From: DASZVN01 sp035547055
GTDB lineage: Bacteria > Pseudomonadota > Alphaproteobacteria > Rhizobiales > Methylopilaceae
Direction of reading: 5' to 3'
NCBI GenBank assembly: GCA_035547055.1
Contig: DASZVN010000035.1
Coordinates: forward strand, 1-33,192
Length of the DNA stretch: 33,192 bases
In this document: piece by piece, positions 32,164 through 33,192 of the stretch
How positions within the stretch are numbered: the first letter of the stretch is position 1
How the letters are laid out: every line of letters begins with the position of its first letter
Translations under genes and position numbers: made by a program
Notes under the pieces: model-generated
Seen by the model: the letters and a program-made list of their open reading frames with translations, nothing else
What the model was told of the DNA's origin: nothing
Databases searched by the model: none

Positions 32164-33192
32164 TCAGAGCCCGATCTTGACCGACTTCAGCTCGGTGAAG
32201 ATCTCGATGCCCTCGCGGCCGTTCTCGCGGCCCCAGCCGGACTGCTTGTAGCCCCCGAAGGGCAGCGCCTCGTCGAGGCCCGAGGAGTTGATGCTGATCG
32301 AGCCGGCCTTCAGCTTCTTCGCCATCTTGTGGGCGACGCCGACGTCGCGCGTCCACACATAGGCGGAGAGGCCGTAGCTGGTGTCGTTGGCCTCGGCGGC
32401 GATGCGGTCGAGGTCGTCCTCGTCGAACGACATCGCGCAGAGCACCGGCCCGAAGATCTCCTCGCGCCGCACCGACATCTCCGCGGTGGTGCCGGTCAGG
32501 ACGGTCGGCTCGACGAAATAGCCCGCACGGTCGAGCCCCTTGCCGCCGACCACGGCCTTGGCGCCGGCCTTCTCGCCGGCCTTGAGATAGCCGGTGACGC
32601 GCTCGAACTGCTCCTGCGACACCACCGGGCCGAGATCGGTGTCGGCCTCGACGCCAGGTCCGATCTTGAGCTTCTTCGCGTGCGCCGCGACACCTTCGAC
32701 GAGCTGGTCGAACACTGATCTGTGGGCGAACAGGCGCGAGCCGGCGGCGCAGACCTGCCCGGTGTTGAAGAAGATGCCGTTGGCGGCGCCCGGGATGGCC
32801 TGGCTCATGTCGGCGTCGGGGAAGACGATGACCGGCGACTTGCCGCCGAGCTCGAGCGTGACGCGCTTGAGGTTGCCGGCGGCGGCCTGGAGGATGAGCT
32901 TGCCGACCTCGGTCGAGCCGGTGAAGGACACCTTGTCGACGCCGGGATGCGCGGTCAGCGCCGCGCCGGCGGTCTCGCCGAAGCCCGTGACGATGTTGAT
33001 GACGCCCTCCGGGAAGCCGGCCTCGAGCGCGAGCTCGCCGAGGCGGAGCGCCGACAGCGGCGTCTGCTCGGCCGGCTTCAGGACGACGGTGCAGCCCGCC
33101 GCGATCGCCGGGGCGATCTTGTTGGCCGCCATCATCATCGGGAAGTTCCACGGCGTGATCAGCGCGCAGACGCCGACCGGCTCGCGCAGCGT
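32164..33192 (-). CDS. Aldehyde dehydrogenase family protein, N-terminus off window
   Basis: At least 342 residues visible; the frame is open at the window edge and reads TLREPVGVCALITPWNFP, so about 130-150 N-terminal residues are missing. An NAD(P)-dependent oxidoreductase converting an aldehyde to a carboxylic acid. Landmarks in order: LKPAEQTPLSALRL, SFTGSTEVGK, VTLELGGKSPVIV (catalytic glutamate), FFNTGQVCAAGSRLF (catalytic cysteine), EEIFGPVLCAMSFD and LPFGGYKQSGWGRENG. The substrate is unknown. No partner gene is visible on this side. Confidence 0.93.
   Translation of the reverse strand, partial: TLREPVGVCALITPWNFPMMMAANKIAPAIAAGCTVVLKPAEQTPLSALRLGELALEAGFPEGVINIVTGFGETAGAALTAHPGVDKVSFTGSTEVGKLILQAAAGNLKRVTLELGGKSPVIVFPDADMSQAIPGAANGIFFNTGQVCAAGSRLFAHRSVFDQLVEGVAAHAKKLKIGPGVEADTDLGPVVSQEQFERVTGYLKAGEKAGAKAVVGGKGLDRAGYFVEPTVLTGTTAEMSVRREEIFGPVLCAMSFDEDDLDRIAAEANDTSYGLSAYVWTRDVGVAHKMAKKLKAGSISINSSGLDEALPFGGYKQSGWGRENGREGIEIFTELKSVKIGL

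Overview
The window is a chromosomal segment of a very GC-rich bacterium (roughly 70 % G+C by eye). It is most likely an alphaproteobacterium of the Hyphomicrobiales or Rhodospirillales type. Four things point there: DUF1236, DUF3237 and DUF5996 family proteins; the families of short palindromic repeats; sequences matching the alphaproteobacterial general-stress (EcfG) promoter GGAAC-N16/17-CGTT; and the overall gene content. No rRNA, tRNA, CRISPR array, transposase or phage gene was seen.

Layout. (1) 1-2894, minus strand: an overlapping three-gene operon for lipid A or envelope sugar modification (ArnT-like GT-C transferase, polyprenyl-phosphate GT2, LAB_N membrane protein running off the window). 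(2) 3017-5912, minus strand: an MltB-type lytic transglycosylase flanked by two inverted copies of one repeat, a LigJ-like amidohydrolase, and a small exported DUF1236 protein behind an EcfG-type promoter. (3) 6118-9076, minus strand: a mandelate-racemase/enolase-superfamily enzyme and a PoxB-like thiamine-diphosphate enzyme, joined by a repeat. (4) 9277-20903, plus strand: an operon of about 11.6 kb holding a PPC/DUF296 protein, alternative complex III (actABCDEF), a 134-residue membrane protein of unknown function, and a caa3-type A2-subfamily cytochrome c oxidase (coxBACD). Nearly all its junctions are ATGA or GTGA overlaps. (5) 21035-22519: an exported peptidoglycan-binding-domain protein and a convergent glucokinase. 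(6) 22560-28833: a LysR regulator divergent from DUF3237, a carotenoid/stilbene-cleaving oxygenase, a GMC oxidoreductase and an orphan Tat-exported solute-binding protein. (7) 28927-30925: a methyltransferase, an atypical SDR and a frameshifted VapC remnant, with visibly lower GC. (8) 30934-33192: a DUF5996 protein, a possible small ORF and a truncated aldehyde dehydrogenase.

How it fits together. Alternative complex III takes electrons from quinol, and the caa3 oxidase passes them to oxygen. The divergent PoxB-like enzyme could feed quinone from pyruvate. The 200 bp between them carries two exact EcfG-type promoter matches, one facing each way, so this respiratory module may belong to the general stress regulon.

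The second theme is short palindromic repeats (four families, called A-D here). Some sit in frame inside coding genes (the ArnT-like gene, and actB twice). Others sit between operon genes. There the repeat carries a mini-ORF whose start overlaps the upstream stop codon and whose stop overlaps the downstream start codon, so translational coupling could pass through the repeat. I regard these bridging mini-ORFs and the paired EcfG promoters as the most notable observations. All functions are read from sequence motifs without database searches.
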